A DNA stretch of 64,000 nucleotides, taken from assembly GCF_016908115.1 (NCBI RefSeq), contig NZ_JAFBDH010000004.1:62001-126000 (forward strand), read 5' to 3'. The notes below the pieces were generated by a model, which was not told where the DNA came from, ran no database searches, and saw nothing but the letters and a program-made list of their open reading frames with translations. The position numbers were made by a program, and so were the translations under genes. This DNA is from Peptoniphilus gorbachii. GTDB taxonomy: Bacteria; Bacillota; Clostridia; Tissierellales; Peptoniphilaceae. Positions 53,844 to 63,614 of the stretch are shown here, piece after piece; the stretch's first letter is position 1; each line of letters begins with the position of its first letter.

Positions 53844-53915
53844 AAATCGAAGAACTTCCGCTAAAATCGCACTGTTTGAGCGAAGCGAGTCCCAGATTTT
53901 AGAAGTTCGAGATTT
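53844..53915. repeat. Imperfect inverted repeat with GAGCGAAGCGAG core
   Basis: AAATC, GAACTTC and AAAATC on the left face GATTTT, GAAGTTC and GATTT on the right, enclosing TTTGAGCGAAGCGAG. The core resembles dispersed intergenic elements I have seen in other low-GC genomes. It lies in the 1-kb gap (53625-54635), whose first ~190 bp hold nothing I recognise. Confidence 0.5.
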
Positions 53916-54017
53916 AGAAAATAACAATTTTTGTAATGAGATAGACCTGCATGATGGTTTTAAAGATTTATAAAGTTGATTCAAGATTATATTTTTATAA
54001 CTTGACCTTAAATAAAT

Positions 54018-54262
54018 TTAAAAAAGACAGTCAAATAATGACTGCCTTTGATTAGGTTGTTTTTGAGTTTTACAATCCGACTCGCTTGAAATTTCTCCTT
54101 ATTCAGTCACATTGGATGAGACTTGATCAAATTTCTGTAAGAAATTTTGATAAGTCTGCCCACAGATTTTTGCTTGTCAAAAATCTATGTTCCTTTATTT
54201 TTGCTGGATAAGCTTCTTCATCACTTCTGCATCGCTAACGCTCGACTTCGTAGTGAATACAT
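54018..54262 (-). repeat. Structured tandem repeat, unit A (candidate small RNA)
   Basis: Third unit in minus-strand order. Shared landmarks on the minus strand: GAAGTGATGAAGAAGCTTAT, a loop reading GACTGAATAAGGA, GAGTCGGATTGTAAA, and a terminator-like hairpin AAAGGCAGTCA/TGACTGTCTTT followed by T. It contains an ~85-bp extra piece (about 54115-54200) with two more hairpins. No credible gene. Confidence 0.6.
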
Positions 54263-54263
54263 T

Positions 54264-54427
54264 TTAAAAAGACAGCCATATTTGTGGCTGTCTTTGTTTA
54301 GGTTTTTTTCTGATTTACAATCCGACTCCTTTGAAAAAACTCCCTATTTGGTCGTTTTTTCTGCAGTCGCTGGATAAGATTTTTCATCACTTCAGCCTTC
54401 ACTTCGCTCGGATTCAGTGTGAAAACC
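54264..54427 (-). repeat. Structured tandem repeat, unit B (candidate small RNA)
   Basis: Cleanest unit. Minus strand: 5' hairpin with GGTTTTCA/TGAAAAATC and CACT/AGTG, then CTTATCCAGCGA, a middle hairpin GAAAAAAC/GTTTTTTC with loop GACCAAATAGGGA, GAGTCGGATTGTAAA, and a terminator AAAGACAGCCA/TGGCTGTCTTT plus T run. Stems change in a paired way relative to unit C. Confidence 0.62.
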
Positions 54428-54594
54428 AGAAAAAGTAGCCTTTTGTTTTTAAGACTACTTTTTGTTTTTTATTCAGTTGGTTTCTATATCTCCGACTCAC
54501 TCAAAAATGTTCCCTAATCGGTCACATTTTTTTCGTTCGCTGGATAAGGTTCTTCATAGCTTCAGGCTCCTTTCAGTCGCCTTCAGCTTGAAGA
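54428..54594 (-). repeat. Structured tandem repeat, unit C (candidate small RNA)
   Basis: First unit after groEL. Minus strand: 5' hairpin with CTTCA/TGAAG, AGC/GCT and GGC/GCC separated by facing TGAA loops, CTTATCCAGCGA, a middle hairpin AAAAATGT/ACATTTTT with loop GACCGATTAGGGA, GAGTCGG, and a last hairpin AAAAAGTAG/CTACTTTTT. Confidence 0.62.
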
Positions 54595-54596
54595 CC

Positions 54597-54626
54597 GTCT
54601 CAATCGTGACTCGTCACGATTGAGAC
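54597..54626. other. Perfect 13-bp hairpin just after groEL
   Basis: GTCTCAATCGTGA and TCACGATTGAGAC face each other around CTCG, 9 bp past the groEL stop. No T tract follows on the minus strand, so it is not a typical terminator. Its composition is GC-richer than the surroundings. Confidence 0.7.
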
Positions 54627-54635
54627 TACCATTAA

Positions 54636-56551
<1,916 letters not shown>

Positions 56552-56571
56552 CTATATTAACCTCCTTATAA

Positions 56572-56598
56572 TTAGCACTCACTAATGTCTTCTGCTAA
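56572..56598 (-). promoter_or_regulatory. CIRCE operator (one half-site degenerate)
   Basis: Minus strand: TTAGCAGAA-N9-GAGTGCTAA. The right arm is the exact HrcA consensus; the left arm matches 6 of 9 bases. It lies between the promoter and groES, the usual place for HrcA repression of heat-shock genes. hrcA is not in the window. Confidence 0.85.
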
Positions 56599-56605
56599 TA
56601 CATAT

Positions 56606-56634
56606 ATGATAATACATTGGAAAAATTTTTTCAA
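56606..56634 (-). promoter_or_regulatory. groESL promoter
   Basis: Minus strand TTGAAA, a 17-bp spacer and TATCAT, 7 bp before CIRCE. A standard vegetative promoter layout. Confidence 0.75.
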
Positions 56635-56722
56635 GGGTTAAAAGTAATAAAATCCTTAAAAATTTTCTTGAAATTATTAATATTAAGCTTTATATAATTG
56701 CCTCTTAAAAATCTTTTAATAA

Positions 56723-57328
56723 TTATTTGTGATTTTTTGGAAAGAAAAAATTATCTGTATTTATACCCTCAAGTTTAAGGAGCTTCATTTTTCTATGAAG
56801 ACCTCCTGCATATCCTGTAAGAGATCCACTAGTCCCCATCACTCTGTGGCAAGGAATAATTAGAGATATAGGATTACAAGCTACTGCACCACCTACAGCC
56901 TGATTAGACATTTTCTTATATTTTCCACTGGCAATAAGTTTTTCTGAAATGTCCTTATAAGTAATAGTCTTTCTATAGGGAATCTCTAACAAAATTCCCC
57001 AGACATTTTTTCTAAATTCTGTACCTTCTAAATTTAGCTTAGGTGTAAATTTTGGCTCCACACCAGAAAAATATATATCAAGCCATCTTAATGTATCAGA
57101 AAAAATTTTATCTTCAGAAATTTTTTTGTTTTTATTTATTTCTTGAATTTTATTTATTTTTTCTATTTCATTATAATTTTCTTTTTCATAAAAATTTTTT
57201 ATTTCGCCCTTTTCTTTAAGGTCTTTAAATTCCTTTTGATTCTCAAAATAAAGTCCAGTAAGTGAATCTTTACAAATTATAATTAAAATTTCACCAAGGG
57301 GTGAATTATAAATGCTCTTTTTAATCAT
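56723..57328 (-). CDS. ogt: Methylated-DNA--protein-cysteine methyltransferase
   Basis: Suicide repair of O6-alkylguanine. 201 residues. The acceptor cysteine lies in IIPCHRVMG (about 159), after the helix-turn-helix region YKDISEKLIASGKYKKMSNQAVGGAVACNP. The N-terminal domain has an extra N/K/E/I-rich stretch (about 40-75) that looks like low-complexity expansion. No clear terminator follows it in 56635-56722. Confidence 0.92.
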   Translation of the reverse strand: MIKKSIYNSPLGEILIIICKDSLTGLYFENQKEFKDLKEKGEIKNFYEKENYNEIEKINKIQEINKNKKISEDKIFSDTLRWLDIYFSGVEPKFTPKLNLEGTEFRKNVWGILLEIPYRKTITYKDISEKLIASGKYKKMSNQAVGGAVACNPISLIIPCHRVMGTSGSLTGYAGGLHRKMKLLKLEGINTDNFFFPKNHK

Positions 57329-57349
57329 AAAGCTCCATAAATATAAAAA

Positions 57350-57373
57350 AAGGAAATCCCATTGGATTTCCTT
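57350..57373 (-). terminator. Terminator of the spc/alpha ribosomal operon
   Basis: AAGGAAATCC/GGATTTCCTT, a 10-bp stem with a 4-nt loop and TTTTTTT on the minus strand. The stem reaches into the rplQ stop codon. Confidence 0.88.
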
Positions 57374-57713
57374 ATACTAATTCTATAATTGAAATTTCTG
57401 CGCCGTCTCCACGTCTTGGACCCATCTTCAATACTCTAGTGTAACCACCATTTCTATCAGCATATTTTTCAGCGTATTCACTAAATAATTTTGTAACAAC
57501 ATCTTCTGAATAAATATATGCTAAAGCTTGTCTTCTTGCGTGAAGGTCGCCTCTTTTTCCAAGTGTAATCATACGATCTGCAATTCTTTGAACTTCCTTA
57601 GCTCTTGTGTGTGTAGTTTTAATTCTACCTTCATTTAAAAGAGAAGTAACAAGATTTCTAAGCATTGCACGTCTATGACTTGAATTACGGCCAAGTTTTC
57701 TGTTTTTTGCCAT
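57372..57713 (-). CDS. rplQ: 50S ribosomal protein L17
   Basis: 113 residues. Opening [20 protein letters not shown], then [15 protein letters not shown], and [22 protein letters not shown] at the end as in bacterial L17. Last gene of the operon; 10 bp after rpoA. Confidence 0.98.
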   Translation of the reverse strand: MAKNRKLGRNSSHRRAMLRNLVTSLLNEGRIKTTHTRAKEVQRIADRMITLGKRGDLHARRQALAYIYSEDVVTKLFSEYAEKYADRNGGYTRVLKMGPRRGDGAEISIIELV

Positions 57714-57723
57714 AATGTCCTCC

Positions 57724-58671
57724 TTAATCTTCTTCAGCTTTGAGGCCTAGTCCTAATTCTTCAAGCTTTTCAGTTACTTCTAGTAGAGATTTTCTACCAA
57801 GATTTCTAACTTTCATCATTTCACTTTCAGTCTTACTAGTTAATTCCTCAACGCTGTTTATTCCAGCTCTCTTTAAACAGTTAAAAGATCTAACAGATAA
57901 ATCTAATTCTTCAACTGTCATTTCAAGAACTTTTTCTTTTTGATCCTCTTCTTTTTCAACCATCAAATTTATTTCACTGACATGTTCTTTAAGGCCAATG
58001 AAGAGTTCAAGATGTTCTGTCAAGATTTTTGCTGCAAGAGATGTAGCTTCGTCAGCTTTCATTGAGCCATCTGTTGTAACTTCAAGGATTAATCTATCAT
58101 AATCAGTTCTTTGTCCAACTCTTGTGTTTTCAACTTTCCAGTTTACTTTTTCCACAGGAGTGAAGTTAGAATCCATTGGAATAATTCCAATTTCAGTGAT
58201 TTCATCCTTTTTAAGTTCAGAAGGTTCATAGCCTCTTCCCTTTTCAACCATCATTTCAAGATAAAAATCAGCATCTTCATTTAGTGTTGCTATATGTTGA
58301 TCTGGATTAATAACAGATACGTGAGGTTGAAGTTCAATGTCACAGGCTTTAATTTCTCCCTTGCCCTTTTTTTCTATAATAAGTTTTACAGGTTCATCTT
58401 CAGTCATCTTTAAAACTATAGATTTAATATTTAAAACTATTTCAGGTACATCTTCCAATACCCCTGGAATTGTATCAAATTCATGTTCAACGCCACGTAT
58501 ATTGATAAATGATACAGCTGCGCCTGGTAGAGAGGAAAGTAACACTCTTCTTAAGGAATTTCCAATAGTGATACCAAATCCAGCTTCTAAAGGTTCAACG
58601 ACAAACTTGCCATATAAACCAGATTCATCTAATTCTTCAATACTAATTCTAGGTTTTTCAATTTCAATCAT
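57724..58671 (-). CDS. rpoA: RNA polymerase alpha subunit
   Basis: 315 residues. The N-terminal dimerisation domain ([31 protein letters not shown]) and the C-terminal domain with helix-hairpin-helix ([33 protein letters not shown]) are both complete. It follows rpsK directly; rpsD, which many Firmicutes have between them, is not here. Confidence 0.98.
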   Translation of the reverse strand: MIEIEKPRISIEELDESGLYGKFVVEPLEAGFGITIGNSLRRVLLSSLPGAAVSFINIRGVEHEFDTIPGVLEDVPEIVLNIKSIVLKMTEDEPVKLIIEKKGKGEIKACDIELQPHVSVINPDQHIATLNEDADFYLEMMVEKGRGYEPSELKKDEITEIGIIPMDSNFTPVEKVNWKVENTRVGQRTDYDRLILEVTTDGSMKADEATSLAAKILTEHLELFIGLKEHVSEINLMVEKEEDQKEKVLEMTVEELDLSVRSFNCLKRAGINSVEELTSKTESEMMKVRNLGRKSLLEVTEKLEELGLGLKAEED

Positions 58672-58697
58672 GGGTACCCTCCTTCTCGATAAATAGT

Positions 58698-59093
58698 TTA
58701 GACTCTTCTACGTTTTGGTGGTCTACATCCATTGTGAGGAATTGGAGTAACATCTTTAATCATAGTTACTTCAAGACCTGATGCTTGAAGAGATCTAATA
58801 GCAGCTTCTCTTCCTGAACCTGGACCCTTAACATAAACATCAACGCTCTTTAATCCATGTTCTTTAGCTTTTTCAGCTGCTTCTTGTGCTGCTTCTTGTG
58901 CTGCAAAAGGAGTTGACTTTCTTGAACCTCTAAATCCAAGTTGTCCAGCACTAGCCCAAGAAATAACATTACCGTTAATATCAGTAAGAGTAACCATAGT
59001 GTTATTAAATGTTGAAGCTATATGAGCTTCTCCCTTTTCAATATTTTTACGCACACGTCTTCTTGAACGTGTAACTTTTTGTTTTTTAGCCAT
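58698..59093 (-). CDS. rpsK: 30S ribosomal protein S11
   Basis: 131 residues. [39 protein letters not shown] and the C-terminal [18 protein letters not shown] identify S11. It sits between rpsM and rpoA. Confidence 0.98.
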   Translation of the reverse strand: MAKKQKVTRSRRRVRKNIEKGEAHIASTFNNTMVTLTDINGNVISWASAGQLGFRGSRKSTPFAAQEAAQEAAEKAKEHGLKSVDVYVKGPGSGREAAIRSLQASGLEVTMIKDVTPIPHNGCRPPKRRRV

Positions 59094-59109
59094 TAAAGTC
59101 CCCCCTTAC

Positions 59110-59472
59110 TTATTTACTTTTACTAACAAGCTTCTTAGGACCTTTTCTTGTCCTAGCATTAGTCTTAGTTTTTTGTCCTCTTACAGGAAGACCCATTTTA
59201 TGCCTTCTTCCACGATAACAGTTGATTTCACGAAGTCTCTTGATGCTCATTGCAACATCACGACGCAAATCACCTTCTACGTGGTATTTATCTATTTCAT
59301 CTCTAATTTTAGCAAGTTCAGCTTCTGTCAAATCTTTAACTCTTGTATCAAAATCAACGCCTGCAGCAGTTAAAATTGCTTGAGATCTAGGTTTTCCAAT
59401 ACCATAAATATAAGTGAGTCCGATTTCAACTCTCTTTTCTCTAGGTAAATCTACACCGGAAATTCTAGCCAT
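59110..59472 (-). CDS. rpsM: 30S ribosomal protein S13
   Basis: 120 residues. [31 protein letters not shown] and the basic tail [15 protein letters not shown] match S13. 11 bp downstream of rpmJ. Confidence 0.98.
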   Translation of the reverse strand: MARISGVDLPREKRVEIGLTYIYGIGKPRSQAILTAAGVDFDTRVKDLTEAELAKIRDEIDKYHVEGDLRRDVAMSIKRLREINCYRGRRHKMGLPVRGQKTKTNARTRKGPKKLVSKSK

Positions 59473-59483
59473 AATTACCTCCC

Positions 59484-59597
59484 TTATCCCTGTCTTTGTT
59501 TATGTTTCGGATTTTCACAGATTACCATTACTTTTCCGTTTCTCTTTATTATTTTGCACTTTTCGCACATCTTTTTTACAGATGGTCTTACTTTCAT
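59484..59597 (-). CDS. rpmJ: 50S ribosomal protein L36
   Basis: 37-residue protein: [20 protein letters not shown] opening, with zinc ligands CEKC, a third cysteine in [15 protein letters not shown] and the histidine after it, the C+ form. GGAGGC lies 8 bp before the ATG. Between infA and rpsM, the usual place. Confidence 0.96.
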   Translation of the reverse strand: MKVRPSVKKMCEKCKIIKRNGKVMVICENPKHKQRQG

Positions 59598-59620
59598 TTA
59601 AATGCCTCCTAACTCTAGGA

Positions 59621-59839
59621 TTATTTCTTTCTCCAAGTTATTCTACCCTTTGTAAGATCATAAGGTGAAAGCTCAACTGTCACCTTATCACCAGGAAGAA
59701 TTCTAATATAATTCATTCTCAATTTACCTGAAATATGAGCAAGTATGATATGTCCGTTTTCAAGTTCAACCTTGAAATGAGTATTTGGAAGAGCGTCTAC
59801 AACAACGCCTTCAACTTCAATTACATCTTCTTTAGCCAT
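59621..59839 (-). CDS. infA: Translation initiation factor IF-1
   Basis: 72-residue OB-fold protein. [20 protein letters not shown], the [20 protein letters not shown] strand pair and the tail [11 protein letters not shown] are canonical. It lies 18 bp after the KOW gene. Confidence 0.98.
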   Translation of the reverse strand: MAKEDVIEVEGVVVDALPNTHFKVELENGHIILAHISGKLRMNYIRILPGDKVTVELSPYDLTKGRITWRKK

Positions 59840-59857
59840 ATTATTAAGGATCCTCCT

Positions 59858-60112
59858 TTAGCTATAAGGTAATAGTTTCTTCCTAATATAACTGTCATTA
59901 AAATCTATAACATCAAGATCAATAATGTCTTTATATATATAAAGATGTTTTACCTTTTTTTTCTTTGGTCGATCTAGCTTTCTCAGTTTTCCATCAACAA
60001 GATAAAGGTAGTCTTTGTCAATAATATCAATTATAACAAAAACTTTTCCCTCATCTCTACCCTTTTTGGATCTTACAACTTGTCCCTTTAAAAGACTAAA
60101 TGTATTATCCAT
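59858..60112 (-). CDS. KOW-domain RNA-binding protein (L14e/L27e-like)
   Basis: 84 residues. A KOW-type barrel opens with LLKGQVVRSKKGRDEGKVF and continues with YLVDGKLRKLDRPKKKKVKH, then a short helical tail. Clostridia often carry this gene between adk/map and infA; it may bind rRNA, but its function is not established. It starts 3 bp after adk ends. Confidence 0.85.
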   Translation of the reverse strand: MDNTFSLLKGQVVRSKKGRDEGKVFVIIDIIDKDYLYLVDGKLRKLDRPKKKKVKHLYIYKDIIDLDVIDFNDSYIRKKLLPYS

Positions 60113-60115
60113 GAA

Positions 60116-60757
60116 CTATTCGAGACCACTAACTATATCTTCAAATACCTTGTCAATATCCTTAGCACCATCGATGTCTACAAGAAGATTTTGAGCTCTG
60201 TAGTAATCTATAAGAGGTGCAGTTTGATCAAAGTAAACTGAAATTCTAGTTTTTACAGTTTCTTCAGTATCGTCATCTCTTTGAATAAGCTTAGTACCAT
60301 CCTTATCACAAATTCCTTCTTCCTTTGGAGGATTGAATTTAACATGATAAGTCATTCCACAAGTTTTACAAACACGTCTTCCAACAGCTCTTTCAATTAA
60401 AATTTCAGGATCAACTGAAATATTAATTACTTTTGTAAGCTTTTCGTCATTTTTATCTAAAATAGAATCAAGACTAACAGCTTGAGCTACCGTTCTTGGA
60501 AAACCATCTAATAAAAATCCTTCTTTTGCATCGTCTTTGTTAAGTCTATCTTCAACAAGGGCAATAACAAGATCATCTGGAACTAAAAGTCCCTTATCCA
60601 TATAAGATTTTGCTTCTTTACCAAGTTCTGTGTTGTTTTTAATATTTTCTCTAAAGATATCTCCAGTTGAAATATGTGGAATATTGTATCTTTTTACAAT
60701 ATATTCAGCTTGTGTGCCTTTTCCGGCCCCTGGAGGTCCTAATATAACTAATTTCAT
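60116..60757 (-). CDS. adk: Adenylate kinase
   Basis: Balances AMP, ADP and ATP. 213 residues: P-loop GPPGAGKGTQ, DGFPRTVAQA, and a LID with a zinc set CKTC...CDKD (three cysteines and an aspartate), typical of Gram-positive enzymes. It is 9 bp after secY. The map gene that usually follows adk is absent here. Confidence 0.98.
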   Translation of the reverse strand: MKLVILGPPGAGKGTQAEYIVKRYNIPHISTGDIFRENIKNNTELGKEAKSYMDKGLLVPDDLVIALVEDRLNKDDAKEGFLLDGFPRTVAQAVSLDSILDKNDEKLTKVINISVDPEILIERAVGRRVCKTCGMTYHVKFNPPKEEGICDKDGTKLIQRDDDTEETVKTRISVYFDQTAPLIDYYRAQNLLVDIDGAKDIDKVFEDIVSGLE

Positions 60758-60766
60758 AATTGCCTC

Positions 60767-62068
60767 CTATTTATTCTTTAAGAAACCACGATAATTTCTC
60801 ATGATTAATTGTTGTTCTAATACTCTATGAATTTCAAGTACAACACCAACTACGATGATAATTGATGTACCACCATAATTAAATTGAAGTCCTGAAATAA
60901 GTGTTAGAATTGTTGGAAGAACTGCAAGTATAGAAAGTGCAATTGCTCCCGGCATAACTAATCTATTTAAAGTTCTACCTAAATAATCACTTGTTGGTTT
61001 TCCTGCTCTAATACCACTAATAAAACCACCATTTGCTTGAAGGTTTTTAGAGTATTCAACAGTATTAAATTGGATTGTTGTGTAGAAGAATGTGAAGAAT
61101 ACAATAAGAATTATTGTAGATATTATATAAATCACAGCTCCAGGTATAAAAACCTCAGCTCCAGGTCCTCCAGCAGGAGTTAACCATTTTTGAATCCAAT
61201 TTCTAGTTGATTCACTAGTAAACATAGCAATAGTTGCTGGTATAGCAAGTAGTGAGTTGGCAAAGATAATTGGCATAACACCAGTCATCAAAACCTTAAT
61301 AGGAATATGAGTAGCTTGTCCGCCATACATTTTTCTTCCTACAACTCTCTTTGCATATTGTACAGGGATTCTTCTTTCGCCTTCTGTAAGTGTTACTACA
61401 AATACAACAATTGCAATGGCAATTACTACAAATAACACTAAGAATATTGGGCTAGATTTTCCTGCTTTTACAAGAGCAACAGATTGAGCTATATCAATTG
61501 GGAATCTTGAAACAATACCTGCAAAAATTAAAATTGAAATACCATTTCCGATTCCATGTTCAGTTATTTGTTCACCTATCCATACAAGTACGGAAGTACC
61601 AGCTACTATAGATAGGATAATTGTAACATATTCAATAGCACTTGTAGCATTGATAGCTTGTCTAAATAGACCAAAAGTATAACCAATTGCTTGAACAAGA
61701 GCTATGGCAGTAGAAAGGTATCTAGTATATTTAGCAATAGCCTTTCTACCAGTTTCTCCTTCTTTTGCAAGAGATTCCAAGGAAGGAATAGCAATTGTCA
61801 AAAGTTGAAGAATAATTGATGCAGTAACATATGGATAAATGTTAGCAGCAAAAATTGTAAATCGTCTAAAGTTACCTCCTGCCATTAAATCTAGGAAGGA
61901 GAAAATTGAACCGCCTGCTCCACTCATAAGTTGTGAAATAACTTGTGAGTTCATATATGGAACGGCAATGTGTGATCCAAGTCTATAAAGTAGAAGCATG
62001 AATAAAGTGAATAACATCTTCTTACGAATTGATTCAACTTTCCACGCATTTCTAAAAGTGGATAACAT
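60767..62068 (-). CDS. secY: Protein translocase subunit SecY
   Basis: 433-residue core of the Sec channel with ten membrane segments. LYRLGSHIAVP, the plug region, GIGNGISILIFAGIVSR and the EGERRIPVQYAKR loop (about 235) are canonical. The ATG at 62068 has AGGTG 7 bp upstream and shares its first base with the rplO stop; the nine-codon extension has no support. Confidence 0.97.
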   Translation of the reverse strand: MLSTFRNAWKVESIRKKMLFTLFMLLLYRLGSHIAVPYMNSQVISQLMSGAGGSIFSFLDLMAGGNFRRFTIFAANIYPYVTASIILQLLTIAIPSLESLAKEGETGRKAIAKYTRYLSTAIALVQAIGYTFGLFRQAINATSAIEYVTIILSIVAGTSVLVWIGEQITEHGIGNGISILIFAGIVSRFPIDIAQSVALVKAGKSSPIFLVLFVVIAIAIVVFVVTLTEGERRIPVQYAKRVVGRKMYGGQATHIPIKVLMTGVMPIIFANSLLAIPATIAMFTSESTRNWIQKWLTPAGGPGAEVFIPGAVIYIISTIILIVFFTFFYTTIQFNTVEYSKNLQANGGFISGIRAGKPTSDYLGRTLNRLVMPGAIALSILAVLPTILTLISGLQFNYGGTSIIIVVGVVLEIHRVLEQQLIMRNYRGFLKNK

Positions 62069-62517
62069 TAAATCACCTCGGCCTTTCCTCCGCAAGCCTC
62101 AATTTTTTCTATAGCAGACTTTGAGAAATGCTGAGCTTTAACAGTAAGTTTTACATTTAATTCACCATCTCCCAAAATTCTAATTCCGTCTTTAGCTTTT
62201 CCAGCTTTTACAAATTTATTTTCTATTAAGAATTCAGGAGTGATTTCAGTTCCTTCTTCAAATACATTAAGATCTGCTACGTTAATAACTGCATATTCTT
62301 TCTTGAAGATGTTTGTAAATCCTCTCTTTGGAAGACGTCTAAATAGTGGCATTTGTCCACCTTCAAAACCAGGTCTAACTCCTCCGCCACTTCTAGCATT
62401 TTGTCCTTTGTGACCTTTACCAGATGTTTTACCAGTACCGGAACCTATTCCACGACCTATTCTTTTTCTAGCTTTAACTCCGCCGCCTTCATTAGGTCTT
62501 AAGTCATGTAACTTCAT
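62068..62517 (-). CDS. rplO: 50S ribosomal protein L15
   Basis: 149 residues. The basic opening [39 protein letters not shown] and [17 protein letters not shown] identify L15. Translationally coupled to secY. Confidence 0.98.
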   Translation of the reverse strand: MKLHDLRPNEGGGVKARKRIGRGIGSGTGKTSGKGHKGQNARSGGGVRPGFEGGQMPLFRRLPKRGFTNIFKKEYAVINVADLNVFEEGTEITPEFLIENKFVKAGKAKDGIRILGDGELNVKLTVKAQHFSKSAIEKIEACGGKAEVI

Positions 62518-62529
62518 TGGTACACCTCC

Positions 62530-62706
62530 TTATTCTACTACTTCGATCATATAATCGACTTGCTTTAACATACCTCTAATTTGAGGTGTATCATTTTTTT
62601 CAACAACTTGGTGTAATTTTCTAAGGCCAAGTGCTTCAATTGTTTTTCTGTGTTTAGGTACTTTCCCGATAGGACTTTTTACAAGTTTAATTTTAATTGT
62701 ACTCAT
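62530..62706 (-). CDS. rpmD: 50S ribosomal protein L30
   Basis: 58 residues. IKIKLVKSPIGKVPKHRKTI, LGLRKLHQVVEKNDTPQIRG and MLKQVDYMIEVVE match L30. GGAGG lies before the ATG. Between rpsE and rplO as usual. Confidence 0.97.
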   Translation of the reverse strand: MSTIKIKLVKSPIGKVPKHRKTIEALGLRKLHQVVEKNDTPQIRGMLKQVDYMIEVVE

Positions 62707-62716
62707 TATTTTCCTC

Positions 62717-63223
62717 CTATCCTAAAATTTCATCCGCTGATTTATTTCTAAGTTTCGCAACGGATTCAACAGTTTTAAGTTGTTTTAATCCTTCAATAGT
62801 TGCATTAACTGTATTTCTTGGATTGTTTGTACCAATATTTTTTGTACGAATATCAGTAATACCTGCAAGTTCACATACAGCACGAACTGCACCACCTGCA
62901 ATAACTCCTGTACCTTCTCTTGCTGGTTTTAAGAAAACTCTACCAGCACCATAAATTCCAGTAACTTGATGAGGAATAGAAGTATTTAGTAGGTTTACTT
63001 TTATAAGATGCTTTCTAGCATCTTGAGTTGCTTTTCTTATTGCTTCAGGAACTTCAAGAGCCTTACCTGTACCTACACCAACGTGTCCGTTTCTGTCGCC
63101 AACTACTACAAGAGCAGAGAATCTAAAGTTTCTACCACCCTTAACTACTTTGGCAACTCTATTTATAGATACAACTCTTTCTTCAAGATCAAGTTCTGCC
63201 GCATTTATTAATGAACGCTCCAT
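62717..63223 (-). CDS. rpsE: 30S ribosomal protein S5
   Basis: 168 residues. The [20 protein letters not shown] double-stranded RNA-binding part, [19 protein letters not shown] and the [19 protein letters not shown] segment are canonical. Confidence 0.98.
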   Translation of the reverse strand: MERSLINAAELDLEERVVSINRVAKVVKGGRNFRFSALVVVGDRNGHVGVGTGKALEVPEAIRKATQDARKHLIKVNLLNTSIPHQVTGIYGAGRVFLKPAREGTGVIAGGAVRAVCELAGITDIRTKNIGTNNPRNTVNATIEGLKQLKTVESVAKLRNKSADEILG

Positions 63224-63236
63224 TACTTCCTCCTTC

Positions 63237-63599
63237 TTAGAATTTTAGTCCGGCTTCTCTAGCTGCGTCAGCAAGTGCTTTGATTTTGCCGTGATATACA
63301 TAACCACTTCTATCAAAAACAACTTCTTCGATACCTTTTTCTTTTGCCTTATTAGCAATAGCAGTACCAACAGCCTTAGCCGCTTCAATATTTCCAGTGT
63401 TTTCTAAATCTAGTGACTTATCAAGAGTAGATGCACTTAGTAAAGTGTTACTAGCTTCATCATCGATAAGTTGAGCATAGATGTGCTTTGATGATCTGTA
63501 AACTGAAAGTCTAGGTCTCATAGCAGTACCGGAGATATGATTTCTAAGTCTTTTGTGTCTTTTTATTCTATTTGCATTTTTATTAATCTTTTTTAACAC
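63237..63599 (-). CDS. rplR: 50S ribosomal protein L18
   Basis: 120 residues. [38 protein letters not shown] and [20 protein letters not shown] match L18, the 5S rRNA-binding protein. Confidence 0.98.
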   Translation of the reverse strand: MLKKINKNANRIKRHKRLRNHISGTAMRPRLSVYRSSKHIYAQLIDDEASNTLLSASTLDKSLDLENTGNIEAAKAVGTAIANKAKEKGIEEVVFDRSGYVYHGKIKALADAAREAGLKF

Positions 63600-63614
63600 T
63601 TAAATTCTCCTCCC

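Noticed and set aside
53821-53973. A 50-codon open frame starting ATGGAAAAAATTGCC
   Set aside because: No ribosome binding site precedes it, it runs through the inverted repeat at 53844-53915, and it uses CGA codons that the real genes avoid. Most likely chance translation of a repeat.
54298-54387. A 29-codon minus-strand frame in repeat unit B (starts MKNLIQRL)
   Set aside because: In units A and C the matching frame stops after about 8-11 codons, so coding is not conserved while RNA pairing is.
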